Assembly (NCBI RefSeq): GCF_008974145.1
Contig: NZ_BJKP01000013.1
Location: 1 to 64,000 of the forward strand
Reading direction: 5' to 3'
Length of the DNA: 64,000 bases
From: Microcystis aeruginosa NIES-4325
Lineage (GTDB): Bacteria > Cyanobacteriota > Cyanobacteriia > Cyanobacteriales > Microcystaceae
Of the stretch, positions 44,518-53,228 are shown piece after piece (the first letter of the stretch is position 1; every line of letters begins with the position of its first letter). Both the position numbers and the translations under genes were made by a program. The notes beneath the pieces were generated by a model, which did not search any database, was not told the origin of the DNA, and saw only the letters and a program-made list of their open reading frames with translations.

Positions 44518-46059
44518 ATGGATTTTTCTAGTCTTGTTGCCAGTCAGCTAAACGCCGGCGTTATCTGGCCCGAAGGAATCCTGATTATTACCCTGATGGT
44601 GATTTTAATCGGCGATTTAATCGTGGGACGGAGTGCCAGAAGTTGGCTGCCCTACGCTGCGATCGCTGGTCTGCTCGCTGCCGTGGTCGCGCTCTATTTT
44701 ACCTGGGACAATCCGAAACCAGTGTCCTTTCTAGGGGCTTTTGAGGGCGATAATCTCAGTATCGTCTTTAGGGCGATTATTGCCCTTTCTACCGCCTCCA
44801 CAGTGCTGATGTCTGTGCGTTATGTGGAACAAGCGGGAACCTCCCTGGCGGAATTTTTAGCCATTATGCTCACTGCGACTATCGGGGGAATGTTCCTATC
44901 CGGCGCTAGTGAATTGGTGATGATCTTCATCTCCCTAGAAATGCTCAGTATTTCCTCCTATCTAATGACTGGTTACATGAAGCGGGATCCTCGATCGAAC
45001 GAGGCCGCCTTAAAATACCTGTTAATTGGAGCTTCTAGTTCAGCCATTTTCCTCTATGGTGTTTCCCTTCTCTACGGTTTATCCGGAGGTGAAACCAGTT
45101 TAAGTGCCATTGCCCAAAAATTAACCGATGTTAACGGTGGTCAGTCCTTAGCCTTGGCGATCGCATTAGTGTTTGTGATTGCCGGTATCGCTTTCAAAAT
45201 TTCGGCGGTTCCCTTTCACCAGTGGACTCCTGATGTGTACGAAGGTTCACCCACTCCCGTGGTGGCTTTCCTCTCGGTGGGTTCCAAAGCGGCCGGTTTT
45301 GCCCTAGCAATTCGCCTATTAGTCACGGTTTTCGGTCTAGTCAGCGAACAATGGCGGTTTATCTTTATCGCTCTAGCAATTTTGAGTATGATCCTCGGCA
45401 ACGTGGTCGCCTTGGCCCAAACTAGCATGAAACGGATGTTAGCCTATTCCTCGATCGGTCAGGCGGGTTTTGTCATGATTGGTTTAACTGCTGGTACTGA
45501 CGCGGGTTACTCTAGCATGATTTTCTATCTGTTAATTTACCTGTTCATGAACCTAGGGGCTTTTGCCTGTGTGATTCTCTTTGCCCTCAGGACCGGAACC
45601 GATCAAATTGCTGAGTATTCGGGACTCTACCAGAAAGATCCGCTCCTAACCCTCTGTTTAAGCATCTGTCTGCTCTCTTTGGGGGGAATTCCGCCTCTAG
45701 CGGGCTTCTTTGGTAAGATTTATCTATTCTGGGCCGGTTGGCAAGCGGGACTTTATGCCCTCGTCCTCGTTGGTTTAGTCACCAGTGTGGCCTCGATTTA
45801 CTACTATATCCGTGTGGTCAAAATGATGGTGGTCAAGGAACCCCAAGAGATGTCCGATGCGGTGAAAAATTACCCGGCTATCAATTGGACTCTTACCGGA
45901 ATGCGTCCCCTACAGGTGGGTATTGTCCTCTCCCTAGTGGCGACTTCCCTGGCCGGTATCCTCTCCAATCCTCTCTTTACCCTAGCGACGGATTCCGTCA
46001 CCACTACCCCCATCCTACAATCGGCGGCCATGGCGACGCATATTTCCCAAGTGAATTGA
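44518..46059 (+). CDS. ndhB: NAD(P)H-quinone oxidoreductase subunit 2
   Basis: 513 residues with about 14 membrane helices. The subunit is one of the three antiporter-like proton-pumping subunits of the thylakoid NDH-1 complex, active in respiration, cyclic electron flow and, with other subunits, CO2 uptake. Landmarks are the helix with [20 protein letters not shown] (K and E residues of the proton path), [38 protein letters not shown] and [20 protein letters not shown]. Length is usual. A bidirectional terminator follows at 46096. Confidence 0.98.
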   Translation: MDFSSLVASQLNAGVIWPEGILIITLMVILIGDLIVGRSARSWLPYAAIAGLLAAVVALYFTWDNPKPVSFLGAFEGDNLSIVFRAIIALSTASTVLMSVRYVEQAGTSLAEFLAIMLTATIGGMFLSGASELVMIFISLEMLSISSYLMTGYMKRDPRSNEAALKYLLIGASSSAIFLYGVSLLYGLSGGETSLSAIAQKLTDVNGGQSLALAIALVFVIAGIAFKISAVPFHQWTPDVYEGSPTPVVAFLSVGSKAAGFALAIRLLVTVFGLVSEQWRFIFIALAILSMILGNVVALAQTSMKRMLAYSSIGQAGFVMIGLTAGTDAGYSSMIFYLLIYLFMNLGAFACVILFALRTGTDQIAEYSGLYQKDPLLTLCLSICLLSLGGIPPLAGFFGKIYLFWAGWQAGLYALVLVGLVTSVASIYYYIRVVKMMVVKEPQEMSDAVKNYPAINWTLTGMRPLQVGIVLSLVATSLAGILSNPLFTLATDSVTTTPILQSAAMATHISQVN

Positions 46060-46095
46060 GAATCCCTGTTGATTTATCCTAGCTATTCTAGTCCT

Positions 46096-46130
46096 GTCTT
46101 AAGGTTGGGATAAATCAACCACCTTAAGAC
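46096..46130. terminator. bidirectional terminator between ndhB and the methyltransferase
   Basis: GTCTTAAGG and CCTTAAGAC form a perfect 9-bp stem, continued by GTTG/CAAC with offset, between the convergent stops at 46059 and 46159. Confidence 0.7.
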
Positions 46131-46158
46131 TTGTTCTAAGCTTAACCTGCTTTTTGCC

Positions 46159-48222
46159 TTACTCAAATTGGCCAAGTAAAAGACTCATTTGGTTAACAAC
46201 ATTCTCACTTGCTTTTAACGCTTCTTTTCTAATTGCTTGAATGTCAGCCATACTTTTTGCGATTCTCTGCTGTTCAGATTGGGGTGGAATAGGCACTAAA
46301 ACTTTAGACAAATCATCTACTAAAATAGTAGGAATAGCATGACCTGTCATGTACCTTTTAATCTGACGCAAAAAAAAGTCTGTTCGCATATATACTAATA
46401 AAAACAAAGGCTCGACTCCCTGAATATTTCTTAATACTGAAAATCCATTTGAGCAAATTGCTCCGTCTTCATCTTCCGTGATTAGGGCTGTTGCTTGGCG
46501 TGGTGTTCCCGTACTTGCTCCTGAAATTGCTGTAATAATATCACCTTTGTACAATCTATAAGTTGCACGAGATGGGGCCTCATGTGCCTTAATTATTTGT
46601 TGGGAAACAACTTGCATTGTACGATAATCAACATCGGAAATGGCGATATATCTAATTTCACTATCCCTAGCTAAACGAAAATCAGCTGAATCTCTCAAAA
46701 TATCGGCAATTTCACCTAAAGGTTTCGCTCCAATAGATTTCAGATGTTCTAATAATTTTTGGTCATTGGGTAAATAATGTTCGGCATCCAGTCTCGAATT
46801 GAGCAGGGTATTCTTAACTGTATAAATACAATCGCTGTTTTGTGCAAATTCCCCATTGATAAATGACCTAAAAGATTGAGAAATATCATCTATATCATCG
46901 TCAACTATTGGCAAACCTGATTTTGTTCGGGCTATAACTCCCGACTCGTTGCGCTTATATATTGTTTGTCCTTTAACGTCATAGCCTATTTTTTTGATTT
47001 GTGCCATAAAACAAGAATCATTGTTTGCTGGTAATTTTTGAACCACCAAAAGTGATGTCTTGATTCCAGTGCCGTAGGGTACAAAAGCTTCCGGCGGTAT
47101 GGAAACAACACCTAATATTTTTGTTTGGGAGCGCAACCAATGCCGAATCGGTCCATTAGAGATATTTTGTAATAAACCATCGGGCAGAATAATCGCCATG
47201 CGTCCACCTGCCCGCAATAATTTTATAGATTTCTCAATAAATAAAATATCGGGCGACTGACCCGCTAAAACGGTTGGGGAAACTTCCCAACCATTGGACG
47301 CTGATTTATGCCATTTCCGGGCGAGAAGATATGATTGAAGAATTTTCTGGTCTTCTACTTTGCCTTTATTTCCGAAAGGAGGATTGGTCAAGATAACATC
47401 AAAGGAATTATTTAATTTTTCATCTTCGATAAGCGCATTAGTGCAGATAATTTCTGAACCTGTGCCACCTTCAAAAACTAAACGAATCATTCCCGAAAGG
47501 GCGACATCAGGATTAAATTCAATTCCTGTAATACTTTCTTGCACAAAAGTTGCTATATCAAACTCTGGGTTATTTTGTCGAACATGGTTTATTGCTTGAA
47601 TTAAAAAACCACCACTTCCGCAAGCAGGATCTATAATTTTTTCGTTTGGTTTGGGGTCTATCATTTCAACCGCAAGGCGTACAATTGGGTGGGGGGTAAA
47701 AAATTCTCCCCTATCTCCACGCTGGTGTCTATTTACAAAAGTCTGGAAGGCTTCACCTTTTATATCGCCAGATGTTTTAGTTAAATTAATGTACTGTAAC
47801 CTGCCTACAATATAAGCAAGAGTCAAAGGTTTTAACTTGAATGTGTCATCGGTGAAAAATCCCCGATAATGATTTTTGATGGAGGTAAATAATTGACTAA
47901 GACGCGACATAAATTCATCGGACTTATTGGCGACGATGGCTTTATATTCACTTGCCGTAACGCCAAAATTTACAGATTGCTTGGCAGATTTTTCGTCATG
48001 AAGTTTGATGATGATTAGTTTAACCATCTCGTGAAAAATCTTGTCTTTGAGCATTCCTTCGTTGGCGTAAATATAATTATGGCACTCTTCAAAAACTGCT
48101 GCAAGATTGTTAGAAGGTCGTAATTCCTGAATTTGGGGGAGTTTTTCAGGTAACAGGCTATCTTCGGAAAATAACAATCCTTGCTCTTTCATTTTTCCAG
48201 TTTGCTGCTGTGTTCTGTCCAT
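46159..48222 (-). CDS. fused N6-adenine methyltransferase-specificity subunit of a restriction-modification system
   Basis: 687 residues. Residues about 1-150 resemble the helical HsdM N-terminus; residues 170-410 form an N6_Mtase domain with the SAM motif DPACGSGGFLIQA at about residue 197 and the catalytic motif NPPFGNKG at about residue 280. Residues about 470-680 form one type I-like target-recognition domain (LGEIADILRDS; GDIITAISGASTG; LSKVLVPIPPQSEQQRIAKS), the ending typical of HsdS half-subunits. It modifies adenines in a recognised site. The nuclease gene ends three bases before its start. With one recognition domain it may act as a dimer on a bipartite or palindromic site. No separate HsdR or HsdS gene is present. 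Confidence 0.88.
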   Translation of the reverse strand: MDRTQQQTGKMKEQGLLFSEDSLLPEKLPQIQELRPSNNLAAVFEECHNYIYANEGMLKDKIFHEMVKLIIIKLHDEKSAKQSVNFGVTASEYKAIVANKSDEFMSRLSQLFTSIKNHYRGFFTDDTFKLKPLTLAYIVGRLQYINLTKTSGDIKGEAFQTFVNRHQRGDRGEFFTPHPIVRLAVEMIDPKPNEKIIDPACGSGGFLIQAINHVRQNNPEFDIATFVQESITGIEFNPDVALSGMIRLVFEGGTGSEIICTNALIEDEKLNNSFDVILTNPPFGNKGKVEDQKILQSYLLARKWHKSASNGWEVSPTVLAGQSPDILFIEKSIKLLRAGGRMAIILPDGLLQNISNGPIRHWLRSQTKILGVVSIPPEAFVPYGTGIKTSLLVVQKLPANNDSCFMAQIKKIGYDVKGQTIYKRNESGVIARTKSGLPIVDDDIDDISQSFRSFINGEFAQNSDCIYTVKNTLLNSRLDAEHYLPNDQKLLEHLKSIGAKPLGEIADILRDSADFRLARDSEIRYIAISDVDYRTMQVVSQQIIKAHEAPSRATYRLYKGDIITAISGASTGTPRQATALITEDEDGAICSNGFSVLRNIQGVEPLFLLVYMRTDFFLRQIKRYMTGHAIPTILVDDLSKVLVPIPPQSEQQRIAKSMADIQAIRKEALKASENVVNQMSLLLGQFE

Positions 48223-48225
48223 TTG

Positions 48226-49200
48226 TTACAACTCTCCATTTGCTTCTTCTGTAATTAAATATCTATTATCAACCTGCATTTCGTCTTCTTTGACACTATC
48301 TTTCTCTTTCAATGTCTGGTAAACATCATTTAGATTTTCATACCAGTCATCAGTGATACTTAATCTTGCGTTGCCAGATTCATCAGTAAACACAAACCCC
48401 ATGATGTAATTTTGCTGTAAGTGATTTTCATCCTCACCAGATGATTCTAGGTGTTGGGGGTTGGCAAAAAGAAATTTATGCTCTGAATACCGAAGAAAAA
48501 TGTCAATCGAAATAACGTTAAATTCATCTTTTCGAGGCGTTGCTTGAGTTCTGTTGCTTGAAGCAGATTTGCCGGAAACAAAGTGAGTTTCCAAGACCCG
48601 AATCTTTGACATAACATAATTGAGGCGGCTGTCAAATAACGCATTTACTTCTTCTCTTGAAAGATGCTTCAATGCCTGTACTGCACGTGATTTGGCCGTT
48701 TCCCGTTGTGGGTTGTAGTTTTGAATTTCTTCATATTCATAAATGGTTGTTGAAAACTCATCTTGAAACTTTGGCAATTCTCGATGTATCCATTCGATAA
48801 CTTGTTCTTCGATGTTGCCATTCTGGTCAATCCAATCAATTTTTCCAGAATGTGCAATGAGAAAAATTTTTAATTTCTCGAAGTTGTACAATTTATGCCA
48901 CTTTTCAGAATTTGACTTTACGCCTTTAGATTCCACAACATACCAAAGATTAGATTCTGGTTTGCGAAAATAAAAATCTCCATGGTGATTTGGGTGCTTC
49001 CTACCTTCCCATTTTTCACGAATTCGTTTAACTTCAAATCCATATTCTTCTTCAAGTTTCTTTTTTAGCAACAACTCCGTGATTGAACCACTGACATATC
49101 CCTGTGCATTAGGGCTGTGCTTTAATGCTTCAAGAAAAATTTCTAAATTAGTCTTAAATACTCGGTGAACAAAATTAGTCAATCGTTCAAAAATGGTCAT
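48226..49200 (-). CDS. probable PD-(D/E)XK restriction endonuclease partner
   Basis: 324 residues with no family I can name, but the first 100 residues carry a PD-(D/E)XK layout: a glutamate in GSITELLLKK (E42), HHGDFYFRK with D75, then YVVESKG with E90 and K92, spacing D-x14-E-x-K. GFEVKRIREKWEGRKHP between them forms the usual first strand region. Residues 150-200 are helical. The C-terminal part (230-310) has YIMGFVFTDESGNARLSITD, perhaps a recognition or dimer part. It is the first gene of a two-gene operon with the fused methyltransferase, so a restriction enzyme is the natural reading. There is no ATPase or helicase domain. Start at 49200 is the only ATG that keeps this order. Confidence 0.7.
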   Translation of the reverse strand: MTIFERLTNFVHRVFKTNLEIFLEALKHSPNAQGYVSGSITELLLKKKLEEEYGFEVKRIREKWEGRKHPNHHGDFYFRKPESNLWYVVESKGVKSNSEKWHKLYNFEKLKIFLIAHSGKIDWIDQNGNIEEQVIEWIHRELPKFQDEFSTTIYEYEEIQNYNPQRETAKSRAVQALKHLSREEVNALFDSRLNYVMSKIRVLETHFVSGKSASSNRTQATPRKDEFNVISIDIFLRYSEHKFLFANPQHLESSGEDENHLQQNYIMGFVFTDESGNARLSITDDWYENLNDVYQTLKEKDSVKEDEMQVDNRYLITEEANGEL

Positions 49201-49537
49201 ATTTTCGTCTTGTATTGTTGAGAAAAACCTTCCCAGAGTTGAATAGATAGAATATTTTTAGCCTTGACTCCTAGCAAACCAGTCTTTTAGTGGACAGAGA
49301 TAATCGCCATCTTGATTAAACAAGAACTTGCCACTATACCTGATTATAGAATATAAATTAGAGGATGTCAAGAGATAAAAAATTCAGTTTAATGTTAACC
49401 AAAGTAAGTAAAAAAAGCTGAGAGATTGTTGATAACAGAAATTTGGAGCATCTTTCAATTTGACAACGCCGCTATTGACAACGCCAATTATTCAGCCTTT
49501 TGATCAGGTGGGTGGCACTCACCTGATTTATTTTTAG
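49201..49537. other. gene-free stretch between the RM operon and ychF
   Basis: It contains the promoter above. On the minus strand a frame ending at 49258 reads GKFLFNQDGDYLCPLKDWFA then RSQG and stop, which looks like the tail of some real protein, but no start or upstream part is present, so at most a gene remnant (about 49258-49340). Nothing else seen. Confidence 0.45.
49343..49371 (-). promoter_or_regulatory. consensus sigma-70 promoter of the restriction-modification operon
   Basis: On the minus strand TTGACA (49366-49371) and TATAAT (49343-49348) are separated by exactly 17 bases, a perfect match to the -35 and -10 consensus. Transcription would begin near 49336, giving a leader of about 136 bases before the nuclease ATG. 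Confidence 0.75.
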
Positions 49538-50629
49538 CTAAACATTAAAACGGAATAGTAAAACATCACCCTCTTGAACAATGTATTCCTTGCCTTCACT
49601 TCTGACTAAACCTTTTTCTTTGGCTGCGCTCATCGTGCCACTATTAACTAAATCCTCATAAGACACGGTTTCTGCCCGAATAAAACCCCGTTCAAAATCC
49701 GAGTGAATAACTCCGGCTGCCTGGGGTGCTTTCATACCAGAAATAATCGTCCAAGCGCGGGTTTCTTGGGGACCAGTGGTGAGATAGGTACGCAGTCCTA
49801 ATAACTCGTAGGTAGCTTTAATTAAAGATTTTAATCCCCCTTCTTCTACTCCTAAAGAACCGAGAAAATCTTTTCTTTCTTCCTCCGACAATTCCACTAA
49901 TTCCGATTCTACTTGAGCAGAAACGATCACAACTTTTGCCTGTTCCTCTTGGGCAATTTGACGGACACTTTCTACCCAATCATTACCCGTGGCCAGATCA
50001 TCTTCGCTCACATTAGCGGCATAAATAATCGGTTTACGACTCAATAAACCGAGATTTTTAATTAATTCTTCTTCCTCTTTGCTTAAATCCACTTTTCGCG
50101 CCGAAATACCGTCATTAAGACAAATTAGGATTTTTTCAAGGATAGCCAATTCTTCGGCGGCTTCCTTGCTATTTTTCGCCTGTTTGCGTAAACGTTCCAC
50201 CCGCTTCTCCACCTGTCCCAAATCCGCTAGAGCTAACTCTAGATTAATCACCTCGATATCCCGGGCCGGATCCACAGAACCGGAAACATGAATAATATCA
50301 TCATTATCAAAACAGCGCACCACATGAACGATCGCGTCCACTTCCCGGATATTAGCCAAAAATTGATTACCCAATCCTTCCCCCCGACTAGCACCCTTGA
50401 CTAATCCGGCAATATCGACAAATTCGATCCGCGTCGGCACGATTTTCTCAGAATTAGAGATTTTAGCCAAAACCTCCAGACGTTCATCGGGGACGGATAC
50501 CACACCCACATTCGGTTCAATGGTACAAAAGGGGAAATTAGCGGCCTCGGCCTTGGCATTAGCCACCAGAGCGTTAAATAGGGTCGATTTCCCCACATTT
50601 GGCAGTCCCACGATTCCAGCTTTCAACAT
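49538..50629 (-). CDS. ychF: redox-regulated ATPase YchF (Obg-family)
   Basis: 363 residues from the ATG at 50629, the family's standard length; an in-frame start at 50665 would add 12 residues with no family match. MLKAGIVGLPNVGKSTLFNA holds the G1 P-loop, DIAGLVKGASRGEGLGNQFL the G3 region, and NVSE replaces NKxD, as in YchF proteins that prefer ATP. A coiled coil around residues 125-165 (LADLGQVEKRVERLRKQAKN) and a C-terminal TGS domain ending DVLLFRFNV complete it. It binds ribosomes and is involved in stress response. Confidence 0.97.
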   Translation of the reverse strand: MLKAGIVGLPNVGKSTLFNALVANAKAEAANFPFCTIEPNVGVVSVPDERLEVLAKISNSEKIVPTRIEFVDIAGLVKGASRGEGLGNQFLANIREVDAIVHVVRCFDNDDIIHVSGSVDPARDIEVINLELALADLGQVEKRVERLRKQAKNSKEAAEELAILEKILICLNDGISARKVDLSKEEEELIKNLGLLSRKPIIYAANVSEDDLATGNDWVESVRQIAQEEQAKVVIVSAQVESELVELSEEERKDFLGSLGVEEGGLKSLIKATYELLGLRTYLTTGPQETRAWTIISGMKAPQAAGVIHSDFERGFIRAETVSYEDLVNSGTMSAAKEKGLVRSEGKEYIVQEGDVLLFRFNV

Positions 50630-50665
50630 AAAAATTGCTTGATAAACATCATCCCGACCTCTCAC

Positions 50666-51008
50666 TATATCAGGCTGCCTCTCGTTTTTGTAAATCCGGT
50701 TGATGAGAAAGACTATGGATAGTTAACAGCTTAGTTAACATTTATTTAACTTCCTTAACTAAAAGTAGGCGAGATTTTACAAGAGATTGCGAGAATGGGA
50801 TGTAATGCTTGAGACTGAGTTAGGGTGAAGAGTAGGAAAGAATACACCTGTAGCACTGGGCAAAATTATGGCAAAACAGGCCTTTCACTTCTAAATACGT
50901 CCTGAGAGTAATTTTCAGTGCTATGACAGTATATTTACTAGGGCGATCGAGTGTAAATATCGCCCAATCGCCACAACTAATCACTAAATCATTGTTGGGG
51001 GTATCTGT
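50666..51008. other. gene-free divergent region between ychF and the EF-G paralogue
   Basis: No gene seen on either strand; must contain both promoters. Small open frames here have no protein-like composition. Confidence 0.5.
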
Positions 51009-53042
51009 ATGAATCAAAGTATCGGAGCAAACACCCGTAATGTGGCCCTTGTCGGCCCCTACTCCAGTGGAAAAACCTCCTTACTGGAAAGTTTACTTTT
51101 CGTAACAGGAGCGATCACCAGAAAAGGCAAAATCAGCGATCGCAATACCGTCGGTGATAGTTCCACGCAAGCGCGGGATCGACAGATGAGTGTAGAAGTT
51201 TCCGTTGCCCATAGTCAATACCAAAACCTAAATTTTACCTTTCTCGATTGCCCCGGTTCGATCGAATTTGCCAGTGAAACCTATAATGCCCTGGTCGGGG
51301 CCGGTGCTGCTATTATCGTTTGTGAACCGGTGGTCGATCGAGTTCTCACCCTGGCTCCCTTGCTAAAATTCCTCGATGATTGGGAAATTCCGCATCTAAT
51401 CTTCATCAACAAGATGGATCGCTGTAATAGTCACTTTAACGAAGTCCTACAAGCTCTCAAATCCGTTTCTAGTCGTCCCCTCGTTCCCCAGCAATATCCT
51501 ATCCGTCAGAACAACGAAATTATCGGATTCATCGATTTAATCAACGAACAGGCTTATCATTACCATCCTAACAGTCCCGCCGATCCTGTACCTTTACCCG
51601 ACCACCTCAAGGAAGAAGAACAGATCGCTCGACAAGAAATGCTAGAAACGATCGCCGAATTTGACGATCATCTTTTAGAAGAACTCCTCGAAGATATTAA
51701 CCCCTCCCAGGAAGAAATTCTCCAAGACTTAAAACAAGAACTGGGAGCCGATCAGATAGTACCCGTGTTCTTCGGTATGGCGGAACGGGACTATGGTGTG
51801 CGTCATCTCCTCACCGCTTTAGTAGAAGAAGCGCCGGCCCCGACAATTACCGCCAATCGTCGCGGTCTCGATCCGGGTGCGGACGGGGACGCAGTGGTAC
51901 AAATCCTCAAAACCTATTTTACTCCCCAGGGCGGTCGCCTTTCCCTAGGGCGAATCTGGCAGGGAACCCTTAACGATGGCATGGCCTTAAACGGTGTGCG
52001 GATTGGTGGTATCTATCGTCTCATGGGACAACAACAGCAACCCCTACAGCAGGCCCAAGCGGGGGAAATTATCGCTCTCGGTCGTTTGGAGGGAATCGCC
52101 ACCGGAGAAGTGGTGAGCAGCGGCAGTCAAAAACCCGATCTTCCCAGAGGATTACAGCTTAAACCCGTCTTTGCTCTCGCTATTGCCGCCGCAAATCGCA
52201 AGGATGAAGTTAAATTAAGTTCAGCTTTGACGAAACTGATCGAAGAAGATCCTTCCCTCTACTGGGAACAACACGGCGATACTAAAGAAGTGATTCTCTG
52301 GGGACAGGGAGAAATTCATCTGCAAGTGGCCCTCGATCGCCTAGCACGCAAGTATAATCTACCGATGACCACCCATTTACCCCAAGTTCCCTACAGGGAA
52401 ACGATCAAAACCAGTACCAAATCCCACGGACGTTATAAACACCAAACCGGCGGCCACGGTGCTTTTGGTGATGTATATCTCGATATTAAACCCCTGGCCC
52501 GGGGGGAAGGTTTCCACTTCCATGAAAGCATTGTCGGGGGTGTTGTCCCCAAACAGTATATACCCGGGGTGGAAACGGGAGTGCGGGAATATCTCGGTCA
52601 TGGTCCTTTGGGTTTCCCCGTGGTGGATATCGATGTCACCCTCACCGATGGTTCCTATCACAGTGTCGATAGTTCCGAACAAGCTTTTAAACAAGCAGCC
52701 CGTCTAGCGATGACGGAGGGACTGCCTAAATGTCATCCAGTCTTATTAGAACCAATTCTATCGGTGACGGTTCTCGCTCCCTCAGAATACACTGCCAAGG
52801 TTTTACAGTTAATCAGTGGTAAACGCGGTCAAATTCAGGGTTTTGAAGCTTCTGAGGAGTGGAAAGGTTGGGATCAGATAACAACCTATCTCCCCCAAGC
52901 GGAAATGCACGATTTGATCGTTGATTTGCGTTCTTTGACTATGGGTGTCGGTTTCTTCCGGTGGGATGAGGATCACCTGCAAGAAGTGCCGGATAAACTG
53001 CGCGATGCGGTTTTAGCCATGCAGGGTAATGGTAACAAGTAG
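51009..53042 (+). CDS. elongation factor G-like GTPase (EF-G paralogue)
   Basis: 677 residues. The GTPase domain has the P-loop GPYSSGKTSLLESL at about residue 16, DCPGSIEF as G3 and INKMDR as G4. The EF-G switch motif RGITI is replaced by the RQMSVEVSVAHS region, the sign of the paralogue group often called EF-G-like or FusA2. Domains II-V follow: LGRIWQGTLNDGMALNG, GEIHLQVALDRLARKYNLPM and GRGQIQGFE-like KRGQIQGFEASEEW. A translation factor of unclear specific role in cyanobacteria; the main fusA would be elsewhere. It stands alone. Confidence 0.9.
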   Translation: MNQSIGANTRNVALVGPYSSGKTSLLESLLFVTGAITRKGKISDRNTVGDSSTQARDRQMSVEVSVAHSQYQNLNFTFLDCPGSIEFASETYNALVGAGAAIIVCEPVVDRVLTLAPLLKFLDDWEIPHLIFINKMDRCNSHFNEVLQALKSVSSRPLVPQQYPIRQNNEIIGFIDLINEQAYHYHPNSPADPVPLPDHLKEEEQIARQEMLETIAEFDDHLLEELLEDINPSQEEILQDLKQELGADQIVPVFFGMAERDYGVRHLLTALVEEAPAPTITANRRGLDPGADGDAVVQILKTYFTPQGGRLSLGRIWQGTLNDGMALNGVRIGGIYRLMGQQQQPLQQAQAGEIIALGRLEGIATGEVVSSGSQKPDLPRGLQLKPVFALAIAAANRKDEVKLSSALTKLIEEDPSLYWEQHGDTKEVILWGQGEIHLQVALDRLARKYNLPMTTHLPQVPYRETIKTSTKSHGRYKHQTGGHGAFGDVYLDIKPLARGEGFHFHESIVGGVVPKQYIPGVETGVREYLGHGPLGFPVVDIDVTLTDGSYHSVDSSEQAFKQAARLAMTEGLPKCHPVLLEPILSVTVLAPSEYTAKVLQLISGKRGQIQGFEASEEWKGWDQITTYLPQAEMHDLIVDLRSLTMGVGFFRWDEDHLQEVPDKLRDAVLAMQGNGNK

Positions 53043-53228
53043 GCCATTTCACCCGTGGTGTGGTCTATTGAGAAAGGGGAGGGTCTCCTTCCCTTCCCTG
53101 ATGGGTTACACAAGAGGTAGAACCTCTGGAAATGGGTTGGCAGGGAGACCATTGCAACGAGGTAATGGGGTTGCTGTGGCAATTCGATATATGTGGACTA
53201 AACAAAAAAAGTGCAGGGCTTTATGGTC

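Noticed and set aside
50820..51017. 65-aa minus-strand frame before the EF-G paralogue
   Set aside because: No ribosome site and it overlaps the EF-G paralogue start; composition is not protein-like.
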